A stretch of DNA of 64,000 nt from Anaerolineae bacterium (GTDB taxonomy: Bacteria > Chloroflexota > Anaerolineae > Promineifilales > Promineifilaceae). The DNA is taken from positions 1 to 64,000 of the forward strand of contig JADLAX010000010.1 in NCBI GenBank assembly GCA_020848035.1, given 5' to 3'. Of this stretch, positions 12,733 through 22,540 are shown in pieces (position 1 is the stretch's first letter; the number at the start of each line of letters is the position of its first letter). A program made the position numbers and the translations under genes. The notes under the pieces are model-generated. The model made no database searches. It had not been told where the DNA came from and saw nothing but the letters and a program-made list of their open reading frames with translations.

Positions 12733-13719
12733 ATGGAAATTACAAGTAAAACAACAACCTCACGAAAGTCGGCTCAGCTCGTTCCCATTGCTCGTCACAT
12801 AAGTCCGAGACGGCTGATGAAAGAACTGCTTGCCAGATACAGCATGAGCGCTCTCACGAGCGCTGTTTGTCTGTTTATTGTTGTCATCGGTGCCGCGCTG
12901 CTTTACCGTTCCTGGCCGCTGTTGAGTACCTATTCGCTGCAAGAGATTCTCACGTCACAATCGTGGCATCCCATGCGCGGCGAATTTGGCTTTGCACCGT
13001 TTATAGCAGGCAGTGTGGCCGTAACGCTGATGGCCATCTTCTTTGCCGTCGTGCCCGCCATCCTTAGCGGCATTTACCTGGCTGAGTATATGTCCGACCG
13101 CGTTCGCAACGTGCTCAAACCGACCCTCGATTTGCTGGTCGGCATCCCTTCAGTAGTTTATGGACTGTGGGGCGTTTTGTTTATTGTTCCTCTGGTCCGC
13201 GACTATATTGGCCCGTGGGCCAATGCCACGCTGGGGCAGACGATTCCCTTGTTTAGCCGCACCAATCCCAGTGGCTATGGGCTGCTGTCGGCCGGGTTTG
13301 TGCTGGGGGTGATGGTTTTCCCTCTGGTGGTGGCTGTTACCGAAGAAGTGATGCGGGCGACGCCGCGTGAAATGCGCGAGGCGGCGCTGTGTTTGGGGGC
13401 CACTCGCTGGGAAGCCACCAAGCTCATTGTGCGGCGGCAGGCGCTGGGTGGCATCTTGGCTGCGGTGGTGCTGGGATTTTCCCGCGCTTTTGGTGAAACG
13501 CTGGCGGTGATGATGCTCATTGGTAATACCGTGCAGTCACCGCAGTCGCTGTTTGACACGGCCTACTCGCTGCCCGCGCTGATAGCCAACAATTACGGCG
13601 AAATGATGTCGGTGCCGCTGTATGAATCGGCTCTGATGGGTGCAGCATTGCTGCTGCTGACGGTGGTATTGGTATTTAACATTATGGCGCGGCTGGTCAT
13701 CGTTCGTGTTCAGCGATAA
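12733..13719 (+). CDS. pstC: Phosphate ABC transporter permease PstC
   Basis: Inner-membrane permease of the high-affinity phosphate importer, 328 residues, with six predicted transmembrane helices starting near residues 42-62. The coupling (EAA-type) loop [25 protein letters not shown] near 213-237 and the following [18 protein letters not shown] are diagnostic of PstC. AAGGGG stands 9 nt before the ATG. It is followed by pstA and pstB in the usual order; a 91-nt gap before pstA holds nothing recognisable. Confidence 0.93.
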   Translation: MEITSKTTTSRKSAQLVPIARHISPRRLMKELLARYSMSALTSAVCLFIVVIGAALLYRSWPLLSTYSLQEILTSQSWHPMRGEFGFAPFIAGSVAVTLMAIFFAVVPAILSGIYLAEYMSDRVRNVLKPTLDLLVGIPSVVYGLWGVLFIVPLVRDYIGPWANATLGQTIPLFSRTNPSGYGLLSAGFVLGVMVFPLVVAVTEEVMRATPREMREAALCLGATRWEATKLIVRRQALGGILAAVVLGFSRAFGETLAVMMLIGNTVQSPQSLFDTAYSLPALIANNYGEMMSVPLYESALMGAALLLLTVVLVFNIMARLVIVRVQR

Positions 13720-13810
13720 ACGACCGGTCAAGAGAAATTTAGTGCTTAGCGATTGATTTGTGTAATTGGCAGAAAGTTGCAGGCAACCACTATTTACCTG
13801 GAGAAATCTT

Positions 13811-14659
13811 ATGAGTCGCAGACGAAAATTGGAAGAACTATTCTTTACCTGGATGATGCGCACGGCGTTGGCAGTGGCAGCGGCCGTTTTATTTCTGATC
13901 TTAGGCGTCATTTTTTGGCGCGGGGTGGGCGCGTTGAGCTGGGAAATGGTTTCGCAGCCGCCCCAGGGTGCCTTTTATCTGGGGGGTGGCGGTGGTGTGT
14001 TAAACGCCATTGTGGGCTCGCTTTATCTGGCAGCAGGTTCAACCTTGGTCGCGGCGCTGCTGGCGGTGCCGGTGGTGCTCTATTTACATGGGTATTTGGG
14101 CAACGGCCGTCGCGCCAGCCTGGTGCGCCTTAGTTTGGACATTATGTGGGGCATTCCCAGCATCGTGTATGGTGCGTTTGCCTTTGCCTTGATGATCTTT
14201 TTGGGGCTGCGGGCGTCGCTGCTGGCGGGCATTATCGCCCTGGCGCTGGTGGTGCTGCCCATTTTGGCCCGTACCTATGACGAAGTGGTGACCCTGGCCC
14301 CGAAGCAGCTGCGCGAGACCACGTTTGCCCTGGGCGCAACCCGGCTGGAGTTTCTGGGGATTTTGCTGCGGCAGACGATACCGGGGTTGTTAACGGCCGT
14401 ACTCCTGGCCTTTGGTCGGGGCATTGGTGATGCCGCCTCGGTGCTGTTTACCGCTGGCTACACCAACGATATGCCGGAATCATTGCTCCAGCCCGTTGCC
14501 TCGCTGCCGCTGGCCATCTTTTTCCAGCTGGGCACGCCGTTTCCCGACGTGCAGGCGCGCGCCTATGCCTCGGCGCTCATATTAACCATCATCATTCTCG
14601 GCATCAGCTTGCTGGCCCACCTGTCGCTGACCCGCCTGGGCCGCAATGTGATCCGCTAA
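13811..14659 (+). CDS. pstA: Phosphate ABC transporter permease PstA
   Basis: Second membrane subunit, 282 residues, six transmembrane segments. It shows the PstA coupling loop [26 protein letters not shown] and the downstream [21 protein letters not shown]. The frame is open upstream to 13766, but ATG 13811 has TGGAG 7 nt before it and begins with a normal short cytosolic stretch ([14 protein letters not shown]). The gene ends 13 nt before pstB and pairs with PstC as the phosphate channel. Confidence 0.92.
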   Translation: MSRRRKLEELFFTWMMRTALAVAAAVLFLILGVIFWRGVGALSWEMVSQPPQGAFYLGGGGGVLNAIVGSLYLAAGSTLVAALLAVPVVLYLHGYLGNGRRASLVRLSLDIMWGIPSIVYGAFAFALMIFLGLRASLLAGIIALALVVLPILARTYDEVVTLAPKQLRETTFALGATRLEFLGILLRQTIPGLLTAVLLAFGRGIGDAASVLFTAGYTNDMPESLLQPVASLPLAIFFQLGTPFPDVQARAYASALILTIIILGISLLAHLSLTRLGRNVIR

Positions 14660-14672
14660 CCCGGAGGATACC

Positions 14673-15422
14673 ATGCAAACTTTAGCTATTCGCCACTTAA
14701 ACGTCTGGTATGGCCAGAAACAGGCCCTGAAAAACATCAATCTCAATATTCCACTGCACCAGATTACGGCCATCATTGGCCCGTCTGGCTGCGGCAAATC
14801 GACGCTGCTGAAGTGCCTGAACCGGCTGCTGGACTTGAATGAGCAGGTACGCGTGGAGGGGCAGGTGCTGCTGGATGATCTCAACATTTACGATCCTCGT
14901 GCGGAAGTGACTGACATCCGCACCCGCATTGGTCTGCTGGCGCAGAAGCCATTCCCGCTGCCGCTTTCCATTTACGAAAATGTCGCGTACGGACCAAGAA
15001 TACACGGCCGTACCAACGGCAATCTGCCCACCATTGTACAGAGCCGCCTGGAAGCGGTGGGGCTGTGGGACGAAGTGCAGGATCGGCTTAAAGCCCCGGC
15101 AACAGAATTGTCGGTGGGGCAGCAGCAGCGACTGTGCCTGGCCCGGTCCCTGGCCGTCGAGCCAGAAATTTTGCTGTGTGATGAGTCTACCGCGTCGCTG
15201 GATCCCATTTCGGCACGAGGCATTGAGGAACTGCTGGCCAGGCTGCGCGGCAAATACACCATCATCATGGTTACCCACGACATTGACCAGGCGCGCCGCC
15301 TGGCTGACCACGTGGCGTTTATGTGGTTGGGCGAATTGGTGGAAGATGGTCCGGCTTCACCTTTTTTTGCTCACCCGCAAAAAGAGCTCACACAGGCCTA
15401 TCTAGCCCGTGAGATAGGATAA
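14673..15422 (+). CDS. pstB: Phosphate ABC transporter ATPase PstB
   Basis: ATP-hydrolysing subunit of the Pst importer, 249 residues, at the cytosolic face. Walker [10 protein letters not shown] near 36-44, Q-loop [25 protein letters not shown] (the NVAYG/RIHG block is typical of PstB), signature [16 protein letters not shown], Walker [10 protein letters not shown], and an H-loop MVTHD. Start has GGAGG 8 nt upstream. No phoU follows, although phoU usually accompanies pstB; a Usp-like gene stands in that position. Confidence 0.95.
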   Translation: MQTLAIRHLNVWYGQKQALKNINLNIPLHQITAIIGPSGCGKSTLLKCLNRLLDLNEQVRVEGQVLLDDLNIYDPRAEVTDIRTRIGLLAQKPFPLPLSIYENVAYGPRIHGRTNGNLPTIVQSRLEAVGLWDEVQDRLKAPATELSVGQQQRLCLARSLAVEPEILLCDESTASLDPISARGIEELLARLRGKYTIIMVTHDIDQARRLADHVAFMWLGELVEDGPASPFFAHPQKELTQAYLAREIG

Positions 15423-15428
15423 TTGGCC

Positions 15429-16160
15429 ATGACCACAAGTCAGATTCGGTTGAGACTGGATTGTCTGTACCAGGCACCCCTGGCCCAGGCAGAAGCCGAC
15501 ACCATGCGTTACCTGGGGCGGTTGCTGAACAGCCCGCCGCGCCTGCTGACCCCAGCGGAAGTTCAGACGGTAAATCCGCCCGACCTGCTGCTGTATGGGG
15601 AACCGAAACGGCCGTGTTGGCAGCGTTGGTTTGGCATTTGCCCCGCTTTGCGCCTGGTTGAAAAGGCAGCCTCCCCGGTGCTGGTGATGCGCCAGGCACA
15701 CCAGCACCGCACCTGGAGCCTCAAACGTATTTTGCTCATCTTGCGGGCGCATCCCTCGGATGAGGCGGCCATTGCGTGGGTGCAGCGGCTGGCCACAGCC
15801 GCCCGTGCCGACGTGTACGTGCTGCCGATTATTCCGCCCATTCCGGCTATGTACCGCTATGGCCAGATTCCGCTTCAGGCGGAGGTAGTGTTGTCGCCCA
15901 GTACCTATTCCGGGGCGCAGCTGCGCCGCCTGGCGACCTTGTGCCAGCAGTGGGGCGTACACGGCGAGCTGCTGCTGAAGGACAATGAACCGGATCGGCG
16001 CATGGCCTGGGCGGCAGACAGCAGCGACTGTGACCTGATTGTCATCAGTGAAGAGCCGTATCACTGGCTGCAGCGCCGCTTTTTGGGGGAGCTGGTACGG
16101 CCGTTACTGCGCCACATCAACCGCCCCATCCTCATTGCCAGGGAAGCGGTCAGCCCCTAA
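15429..16160 (+). CDS. Universal-stress-like protein in the pst operon
   Basis: A 243-residue soluble protein with two Usp-like halves. The first (about 1-95) is shortened; the second (about 98-240) begins TWSLKRILLILRAHPSDEAAIAWVQRLA and ends with LIVISEEPYHWLQRRFLGELVRPLLRHINRPILIA, the typical final strand of UspA folds. The Usp ATP-binding glycine motif is not well conserved, so nucleotide binding is uncertain. It starts 6 nt after pstB (a TTG at 15423 is an alternative) and should be cotranscribed with it. Position suggests an accessory or signalling role replacing part of PhoU's function; this is speculation. Confidence 0.6.
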   Translation: MTTSQIRLRLDCLYQAPLAQAEADTMRYLGRLLNSPPRLLTPAEVQTVNPPDLLLYGEPKRPCWQRWFGICPALRLVEKAASPVLVMRQAHQHRTWSLKRILLILRAHPSDEAAIAWVQRLATAARADVYVLPIIPPIPAMYRYGQIPLQAEVVLSPSTYSGAQLRRLATLCQQWGVHGELLLKDNEPDRRMAWAADSSDCDLIVISEEPYHWLQRRFLGELVRPLLRHINRPILIAREAVSP

Positions 16161-16181
16161 CCGCAATTCCAACCTGGCTGG

Positions 16182-16225
16182 TTTGTTACCACTTTGTTAC
16201 CGCCCTGTTACCGCCTTGAGACTGG
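16182..16225 (+). promoter_or_regulatory. Candidate Pho box 2 (11-bp direct repeats)
   Basis: TTTGTTACCAC (16182), TTTGTTACCGC (16193), CCTGTTACCGC (16204) and degenerate CTTGAGACTGG (16215) are spaced exactly 11 bp. GATAAA at 16225-16230 could serve as the -10 box. The CDS begins at 16358, leaving a leader of roughly 120 nt. The repeats match those at 10543-10587. Confidence 0.7.
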
Positions 16226-16357
16226 ATAAAAGTTTCTTCCTGCTACCATTTACTCGCCCGAGTAAACAACCGCGTTTGTATGGTTGTGCTCACTCAACGA
16301 AACGTGCGGCGGGAACGGCCGTATGCAACAAACTAAAAAAGGAGCGGTGACATTCTT

Positions 16358-17479
16358 ATGAGCGATTCTGTGAAAACTGAAGTCGTACTACCCGATGTGG
16401 CCAATGAAACAGCACAGCACCGCAGCAAAACCAATACGGCCGTGCGCCGCCTGGGGAAGGTGGGGCTGTTTACGGTAAGTCTTTTCTTGTTTATCCTGGC
16501 CATCACTCTCATGAAGGAAGGCGCGCGCGATCTGGCCCCTCTCGTCCGCGATACGTTTCGCGTGACCAACCCGGCCAATAGTCTGGGTTTTGGCTGGCTG
16601 TTTGCCTATCTGGTCATGAGCGGATCGCCTGTAGCGGCCGCTGCGCTTACCTTTTTTGATGCGGGTGTGCTTAACCAGATGGGTGCCTTCACCATGATTA
16701 CCGGCAGTCGCCTGGGAGCCAGTTTCATCGTTTTGTTTATTGGCTTCATCTACGTACTGCGCGGGCGCAACCGCACTACCAGCCTTAGTATGGGGCTGCT
16801 GTCACTTATTGTAACGGGAACAACCTACTTATTGGCGCTGGGCGTGGGGCTGTTGCTGCTGCAAAGCGGCTGGTTAGATCATTGGCAGCTATCATCTGGT
16901 GCGCTGCTTACCTCCGCCACTGACGCTATTTTTGATCCAATTACCAACTTTGTCCTTCAATTTTTGCCCAGATGGTCCCTCTTTCTGGTGGGCTTTGGCA
17001 TCATTATGGGCAGCTTCAACCTGTTCGATCGATGCTTGCCGCAAATGAGCCTGAAAGAGAGCCACGTGGGCCGTATGTCGCGGCTGGTGTACCAGCCGTG
17101 GGTGATGTTCCTGCTGGGCGCAGGCATCACGCTCATCTCCATGTCGGTGAGCGTTTCTTTAAGCATCCTGGTGCCTTTGAGCCAGCGTGGTTTTGTGCGG
17201 CGTGAAAACGTCATCCCTTACATCATGGGTGCCAACATTACCACCTTTATCGATACGCTGCTGGCGGCGGTGCTGCTTAATAATCCGGCCGCGTTTACGG
17301 TTGTTTTGATCGAAATGTTGAGCATTGCGATTGTCTCGTTTATCATTCTGGCGCTGTTTTATGGCCCCTATCAAGAAAAAATGCTTAATTTGGTAAACGG
17401 AATTACCGAAAATAATCGCAACCTGGCCATTTTTATGGGGTCTATCTTGCTGATTCCAATCATCATGATGTTTTTGTAG
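16358..17479 (+). CDS. NptA-like Na+/phosphate symporter
   Basis: A 373-residue inner-membrane protein with about eight or nine hydrophobic helices. Two inverted halves carry the Na/Pi-cotransporter signatures: YLVMSGSPVAAAALTFFDAG with MITGSRLGASF in the first half and VPLSQRGF...PYIMGANITTFIDTLLAA in the second. This family moves inorganic phosphate inward with sodium. It lies directly behind Pho box 2 and next to the Pst genes, which supports phosphate as substrate. GGAG lies 13 nt before the ATG. A low-affinity or alternative phosphate uptake role beside the ATP-driven Pst system is inferred. Confidence 0.8.
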   Translation: MSDSVKTEVVLPDVANETAQHRSKTNTAVRRLGKVGLFTVSLFLFILAITLMKEGARDLAPLVRDTFRVTNPANSLGFGWLFAYLVMSGSPVAAAALTFFDAGVLNQMGAFTMITGSRLGASFIVLFIGFIYVLRGRNRTTSLSMGLLSLIVTGTTYLLALGVGLLLLQSGWLDHWQLSSGALLTSATDAIFDPITNFVLQFLPRWSLFLVGFGIIMGSFNLFDRCLPQMSLKESHVGRMSRLVYQPWVMFLLGAGITLISMSVSVSLSILVPLSQRGFVRRENVIPYIMGANITTFIDTLLAAVLLNNPAAFTVVLIEMLSIAIVSFIILALFYGPYQEKMLNLVNGITENNRNLAIFMGSILLIPIIMMFL

Positions 17480-17488
17480 GAGGCAAAA

Positions 17489-18301
17489 ATGCGGATTCTC
17501 ATTGCAACATCCGGTTCTACCGAATCTGACCTGGCCGTTCGTTTGGGTGGTGTAGTGTATCAGATGGTGGGTGGCACCCTCACGCTTTTGACCGTTATCA
17601 AACACGAAGCTGAACGGACGCAGGCGGAATCGATTTTAGTCCGGGCTAAGACGATGCTTGGCAAAAACATTCCCGTGGAGACGCAGATTCGCACCGGGCA
17701 AACGGCCGAAGAAATTGTGCATGAAGCGGTGACAAACCGGCATGATCTGGTGGTGATGGGTGAGCAAAAACATGTGGGATTGGCCGGGCGCTGGCTGCCG
17801 CCTACGGCCGAACGTGTGGTGGCCCAAATGCCCTGCCCGGTGTTGATCGCCCGCGGTGAGATACGGCCGTTGCACAAAGTCCTCGTCTGTGAAAGCGGCC
17901 GTGACCCCTCGCTGCTTAACCGGCTGATCACCCACCTGACGCCATTGCTCAAGAAGGTGAACGAGCTGACCGCGCTGCACGTCATGTCGCAAATTGCCGC
18001 CGCGCCCGGTGTGCCCGGTTGGGAACTGCGCGCCAATGCCGATGAGCTAATGGAACGACACACCATTGAAGGCAATCTGCTGGAAGCCGATCTGGCGCGT
18101 CTGGCCGAACTTAACGTGCGCCTGGAGGCAAAAGTCCGCCACGGGCTGGTCGTGCGCGAAATTTTGGCCGAGATGCAAAGCGGCGACTACGACATGGTGG
18201 TGATTGGCTCGCACCAGGGCAAGGGGTGGGAACGCTTTTTGCTGGACGACCTGGCCCACGAGCTAATTTGTGATGCCGACCGGCCCCTGCTGGTTGTGTA
18301 A
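17489..18301 (+). CDS. Tandem universal stress protein
   Basis: A 270-residue soluble protein made of two UspA domains (about 1-130 and 131-270). The first begins MRILIATSGSTESDLAVRLGG and ends VVAQMPCPVLIARG; the second begins HKVLVCESGRDPSLLNRL and ends DMVVIGSHQGKGWERFLLDDLAHELICDADRPLLVV. The second half keeps part of the G-x2-G nucleotide-binding motif, but the final GS is replaced. The start lies 9 nt after the Na/Pi symporter stop, with AGGAGG in front, so the two genes form one operon under Pho box 2. It is the third Usp-type protein of the phosphate region. Confidence 0.85.
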   Translation: MRILIATSGSTESDLAVRLGGVVYQMVGGTLTLLTVIKHEAERTQAESILVRAKTMLGKNIPVETQIRTGQTAEEIVHEAVTNRHDLVVMGEQKHVGLAGRWLPPTAERVVAQMPCPVLIARGEIRPLHKVLVCESGRDPSLLNRLITHLTPLLKKVNELTALHVMSQIAAAPGVPGWELRANADELMERHTIEGNLLEADLARLAELNVRLEAKVRHGLVVREILAEMQSGDYDMVVIGSHQGKGWERFLLDDLAHELICDADRPLLVV

Positions 18302-18347
18302 CGTTTAACCGATTCCCGATTTAGCAGCGGGGTGCCCTTCCCGTTCC

Positions 18348-19193
18348 TTATTTTGTGGCCACAATATCATAAGCCAGCAGCAATTGCCCGAGACCATCCA
18401 ATGCGTCCGCGTCGTGGTAAACGGTGGAAAGCTGCGCGTCAACGGCCGTTGCCAGCAGCTCACCCTCCAAGATCGAGGCAAATGGCTGCCCGCCCAGCAG
18501 CCGCCCTACCTGCGTCAGGTAGAGCCGGTTCAGCGCCTGCCCGGCCAGCAGCGTATGCAGCACCTTTGGCCCGGCCGCTGAATAGACCGTCTGATAACCC
18601 AATTCCGCCAAAATGTGCACCATTTTCCCCGCCGAAATGCTGCCTTCGCCTGCTTCAAACAGCCTGCCTGTCTGAGACAGGCCACCTGCCTCCGCCTCAA
18701 TTTCAGCGGCGCGGATGGGGTCCGGGTTGGCCGGGGTAAAGACCAGGACACGACGGCCGTTGGCCGTCAAAATCGGCGGGATGGGGAAGTCCAGCGTGGC
18801 GCTCAAAATGGCCAGGTCCGGCTGCGGGGGTAATCCGTGGTTCGCCCGCCAGGCGCGTAGATCGGCGTACTCGGGATCGTCTACTGCCAGAATTTCTTGG
18901 GCCCGCCCGTCGGCCCAATCCCGCAAATAGCGCCCCGTGGTGAGAATCACATCGGCCTGCGCTGCCAGCTCTTGAAAAAGCCGCCAGTCGCGCTCATTGG
19001 CCACATTTTTAGGAATAACAAAGCCGGGTTTGCTGGGATGGGAAATGGCGATACGGCCGTCTAAACTCATCACAAAATTGGCGTAGACAAACGGCCGTTC
19101 CTGCTGCCGTGCCAGGTCACGCAGGTTGTGGTGGAGGTAGAGGTTGGTTAACGGCCGTTCGCCCGCTGCGGGGAAAAGTTGTCGAATCGTCAT
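18348..19193 (-). CDS. RibD C-terminal-type (DHFR-like) reductase
   Basis: A 281-residue NADPH-type reductase of the RibD_C/DHFR-like fold: [16 protein letters not shown] at the start of the domain, [30 protein letters not shown], and a late [29 protein letters not shown] block typical of pyrimidine reductases (5-amino-6-ribosylaminouracil-phosphate reductase). No deaminase domain is fused and no other riboflavin genes are nearby, so it may act outside flavin synthesis. The ATG overlaps the stop of the upstream dehydratase gene (ATGA), indicating coupled translation with that sugar-acid enzyme. Confidence 0.75.
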   Translation of the reverse strand: MTIRQLFPAAGERPLTNLYLHHNLRDLARQQERPFVYANFVMSLDGRIAISHPSKPGFVIPKNVANERDWRLFQELAAQADVILTTGRYLRDWADGRAQEILAVDDPEYADLRAWRANHGLPPQPDLAILSATLDFPIPPILTANGRRVLVFTPANPDPIRAAEIEAEAGGLSQTGRLFEAGEGSISAGKMVHILAELGYQTVYSAAGPKVLHTLLAGQALNRLYLTQVGRLLGGQPFASILEGELLATAVDAQLSTVYHDADALDGLGQLLLAYDIVATK

Positions 19194-21199
19194 GGGGTGT
19201 CCACTTCCTTCTGTGTCGTCAGGGCCGCCAGCCCGGCATCAATTACCTGCACAATGCGCGCCACGTCGTACACGCAGCCAGACCAGACGCCGCCGCTGGC
19301 CCGCTGCAGCGCCGCCCACAGCCGGGTGTCGTCGGGTAGGGCGGGGTGCGGCTGGAGTTGGGCATGAAACGGCCGCTGCTGAAGCAAAACGGCCGCTGCC
19401 GCCGGTGACAACATTTCCTGTTCGGTGCCGACAAAATCAATCCGCCCGGTCAACTGCCGCCGATCCACCTCAATTTCGATGATGTCGCCATCTTGCAGCT
19501 GGCCCAGCGGCCCGCCCGCCAGTGCCTCTGGCCCGATATGCCCAATACACGCCCCCGTCGAGACGCCGGAAAAGCGGGCATCGGTCAGAACCGGCACCGT
19601 TTTGCCCCAAGGAATAAATTTTAACGCCGAAGTGACCTGGTACGTTTCCTCCATGCCTGTGCCCGACGGTCCCCCGCCAATCATTACCACCACGTCCCCG
19701 GCCTTGACGGGCGGCTGGCTCAGCCCTTTGATCGCCCTCACCGCGTCCTGTTCCGACACAAACACCCTGGCCGGGCCGCGATGGCGGTAGACATCATCTG
19801 CCCCTACTACGGCCGGGTCAATTGCCGTCGCCTTTAACACCGAACCTTGTGGGGCGATGTTGCCCACCGGGAAGACAAGGGTGCTGGCCAGCCCGGCCGC
19901 GCGGGCGCTGTCCGCATCCATGATGATCTGGGCCACATCAATGCCCGCTGCTGCTAGCCGCTGGCGTACCGCCGCCCGCCGGGGGCTGTGCTGCCACCAC
20001 TCCAGCACGGCCGACAACTTCTCGCCGGTCGCCGTGAGCACCTCCAGATTGAGCAGCCCCATCGCCCGCAGGTGCAGCATCACCTCTGGCACGCCTCCGG
20101 CCATAAACACCTGCACCGTCGGATGATTGCGCGGGCCGTTGGGCAGTGCATCCACCAGACGCGGCGTGAGCCGGTTGACGCGGTTCCAGTCGTGCACGGT
20201 GGGCAGGGGCAGCCCGGCGGCGTGGGCAATGGCCGGGATGTGCAGCAGCAAGTTGGTAGAGCCACCAAACGCGGCATGGACCAGCATGGCATTTTCCACA
20301 GCTTGCGCGGTGAGAATGGCCGACAGGGGCAGTTCGGCCGTTTTTAATCGCAGCAAGGCCAGGGCCGACCGATGGGCCATGTCCAGCCACACCGCTTCGC
20401 CAGAGGGGGTCAGGGCACTGTGGGGCAGGGCCAGCCCCAGCGCCTCAGCCACCACCTGGGCAGTGGCCGCGGTGCCCAAAAACTGGCAGCCGCCGCCCGG
20501 CGAGCCGCAGGCGCGGCAGCCCATCGTGGCCGCGTAATCCAGATCGATCAGATTATGGGCAAAACGCGCCCCAATCGTTTGCACCTTACCGGCGTCTTCG
20601 CCATCGACGGTGGGTAGGGTGACGCCGCCGGGCACAATCACGCCAGGTAAATCGGAGCAGCCGGCCAGGGCCATCATCATGGCGGGCAATCCTTTGTCGC
20701 AGGTGGCCACGCCCAGCACCCCCTGCCGCTGAGGCAGGGAGCGAATGAGGCGGCGCAGCGTCAGGGCGGCGTCATTGCGGTAGGGCAGGCTGTCGAACAT
20801 GCCGGTGGTGCCCTGGGAACGGCCGTCGCACGGATCGCTGCAATAGGCGGCAAACGGCAGTGCGCCCTGCGTCTTGAGCGTTTCGGCCGCTTGCCGCACC
20901 AGCAAATCAAGCTCCCAATGGCCCGTGTGGTAGCCTAAGGCAACGGGACGGCCGTCACTATCACGCAAACCACCCAGGGTGCTGAGGATGAGGTATTGGG
21001 GCCGCCCCACGTCGGCGGGTTGCCAGCCCATGCCCGCGTTTTGTGTCAGGCCAAACAGGTTGCCGCTGGGTTCACGGCGCAGCATTTCTTCGCTAATGGG
21101 TAAACGGCCGTCCGGTCCTTCACCTTGCAAGCGGGCTGCGGCAATAAATTGGTCGTCGCCCAAAATGTTTTCCAGGCTGGGGGGTGTAAGGTGCGTCAT
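19190..21199 (-). CDS. yjhG: IlvD/Edd-family dehydratase, YjhG/YagF (xylonate dehydratase) type
   Basis: A 669-residue iron-sulfur dehydratase. It matches the YjhG/YagF subfamily along its whole length: [68 protein letters not shown] (cluster-binding cysteines), [20 protein letters not shown] and [11 protein letters not shown]. coli YjhG and YagF convert D-xylonate to 2-keto-3-deoxy-D-xylonate. No Shine-Dalgarno is obvious. The start lies 14 nt downstream of the recombinase gene stop and the end overlaps the reductase gene. No sugar transporter or aldolase is adjacent, so the exact sugar acid is not fixed by context. Confidence 0.88.
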   Translation of the reverse strand: MTHLTPPSLENILGDDQFIAAARLQGEGPDGRLPISEEMLRREPSGNLFGLTQNAGMGWQPADVGRPQYLILSTLGGLRDSDGRPVALGYHTGHWELDLLVRQAAETLKTQGALPFAAYCSDPCDGRSQGTTGMFDSLPYRNDAALTLRRLIRSLPQRQGVLGVATCDKGLPAMMMALAGCSDLPGVIVPGGVTLPTVDGEDAGKVQTIGARFAHNLIDLDYAATMGCRACGSPGGGCQFLGTAATAQVVAEALGLALPHSALTPSGEAVWLDMAHRSALALLRLKTAELPLSAILTAQAVENAMLVHAAFGGSTNLLLHIPAIAHAAGLPLPTVHDWNRVNRLTPRLVDALPNGPRNHPTVQVFMAGGVPEVMLHLRAMGLLNLEVLTATGEKLSAVLEWWQHSPRRAAVRQRLAAAGIDVAQIIMDADSARAAGLASTLVFPVGNIAPQGSVLKATAIDPAVVGADDVYRHRGPARVFVSEQDAVRAIKGLSQPPVKAGDVVVMIGGGPSGTGMEETYQVTSALKFIPWGKTVPVLTDARFSGVSTGACIGHIGPEALAGGPLGQLQDGDIIEIEVDRRQLTGRIDFVGTEQEMLSPAAAAVLLQQRPFHAQLQPHPALPDDTRLWAALQRASGGVWSGCVYDVARIVQVIDAGLAALTTQKEVDTP

Positions 21200-21213
21200 G
21201 GTGTTTTTTTTCG

Positions 21214-22365
21214 TTAATAGTCGAGTTTGATGCCTTCGTTGACAACCCTGGCCCGCTCCACGTAGCGGCTGGGGGTTTGCATGTTGGTCCAGCCACCGGC
21301 ATCACGCAGTACAAAGGGGCTGCTGTTTTTAGCGGCCCTTGTGGCCCAGGTATGGCGCAGATCATGCGGGCTAAGCTCCCAAATGCTTAAGATGTCGCGC
21401 CCCAAAATCTTCACCCGTGCCCCAATCGCCCGCACCGACATGGTCTCGTCGGTGAGCGTGTTGTTCTTGCGGCTGCCGCGCAGCAGCACGCCGGATTTTC
21501 GCATATACCTGGCATAATCACGTAAGGCGGCGTCAATATCGGCCGTCAGCTCCAGTCGGTCGGTACTGTCCGTTTTTTGCCGATAGACGATAGCGTATCC
21601 TGTTTCGGCCAGATCTTCCACCTTCAGGGCGGCCACCTCGCTGGCGCGCAGGCCCAAATCCAGCAGCAGGCACATCATCAGGCGGTCACGAATGCCTTGC
21701 GGGGTGGGGGGGTGCTCAGTTTTCAGGCGGCGGGCCTGTTTGGCGGTGAGCACAATGGCCTCTTCTTTTTTGTAGCCGATGCGCTGTTTGTCTCGGGTGG
21801 TGTCGACGCGTTTGCCTTCGGTACGGCCGTAACCACGCACCTCACGAATCAATGCATGTTCTTCGGGGGGGATCACACCCGCCTTGGCCGCCAGCCGGGC
21901 ATAAACCTTGACCGCCGAGAGCCGGTTGTTGACGCTGGCCAGGCTGTACCCCTGGTTCAGCAGCCAGCGCACAAACCCTTCCACCAGGCCCCAGGTAATG
22001 CCCAGCCAGGCGGCGGGCAGATGCTGGCAGTAGTGGCCACCGTAGAGGATTGAAAGCATGGTGTCCTGATCGTCGGCTTGCTGGGCCATGTGCTGCCGGT
22101 CGGCGGCCGTAAAAAAGCTGTTGGCCCAGGCGTCGGCATCGTTGAGCAGGTCATCGGCAATGCCCAGCGCGTCGAGATAGAGAACCCACAGCTGGAGAGC
22201 GGCCGTTTGTGTTTGTATCGTCTTGGTTGAACGCCGCTGGCGATAATCGGTAAACAAAAAGCTGGCCGCTGCCTGATTGGCGGCCTGGCCCGCGTAATGC
22301 ACCACACTTTTGCTTTTGTCCAGTGGTGGCTGGTTGGCTGTTTCCAGGCTGGTGATTGGGTCCAT
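21214..22365 (-). CDS. Tyrosine recombinase (phage-type integrase)
   Basis: A 383-residue site-specific recombinase. The N-terminal half has a SAM-like core-binding domain ([30 protein letters not shown]). The C-terminal catalytic domain keeps the conserved arginine in [12 protein letters not shown], the HDLRHTWAT box, and the nucleophile tyrosine in [19 protein letters not shown] stands 10 nt before the ATG, with a good promoter and a palindrome upstream. No other phage or transposon gene, tRNA or clear attachment site was seen nearby, so it is either a remnant of an element or a host-adopted recombinase. It is too long and divergent for standard XerC/XerD. Confidence 0.9.
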   Translation of the reverse strand: MDPITSLETANQPPLDKSKSVVHYAGQAANQAAASFLFTDYRQRRSTKTIQTQTAALQLWVLYLDALGIADDLLNDADAWANSFFTAADRQHMAQQADDQDTMLSILYGGHYCQHLPAAWLGITWGLVEGFVRWLLNQGYSLASVNNRLSAVKVYARLAAKAGVIPPEEHALIREVRGYGRTEGKRVDTTRDKQRIGYKKEEAIVLTAKQARRLKTEHPPTPQGIRDRLMMCLLLDLGLRASEVAALKVEDLAETGYAIVYRQKTDSTDRLELTADIDAALRDYARYMRKSGVLLRGSRKNNTLTDETMSVRAIGARVKILGRDILSIWELSPHDLRHTWATRAAKNSSPFVLRDAGGWTNMQTPSRYVERARVVNEGIKLDY

Positions 22366-22381
22366 GACAAAAATGCTCCGT

Positions 22382-22451
22382 TTGGTATAGATACCAATAA
22401 CTCTAAATTATCGGTAGCTATAGTTTAGCAGAAAAAACGATGTTATGTCAA
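22382..22451 (-). promoter_or_regulatory. Recombinase promoter with leader palindrome
   Basis: On the minus strand TTGACA (22451-22446) and TAAACT (22427-22422) are spaced 18 bp. Between the expected start site and the ATG lies TTGGTAT-AG-ATACCAA (22382-22397), a 7-bp inverted repeat with a 2-nt spacer. It could be an operator or a recombination core; neither is shown. Confidence 0.55.
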
Positions 22452-22540
22452 CCCTTAGTTTGCGGGGGCTTGGTAAGAATTAGCCGCGGATGGCGCGGAT
22501 TTTCGTGGAAAGTGTTTGGTTGGACAAACCTGAACTGGAA

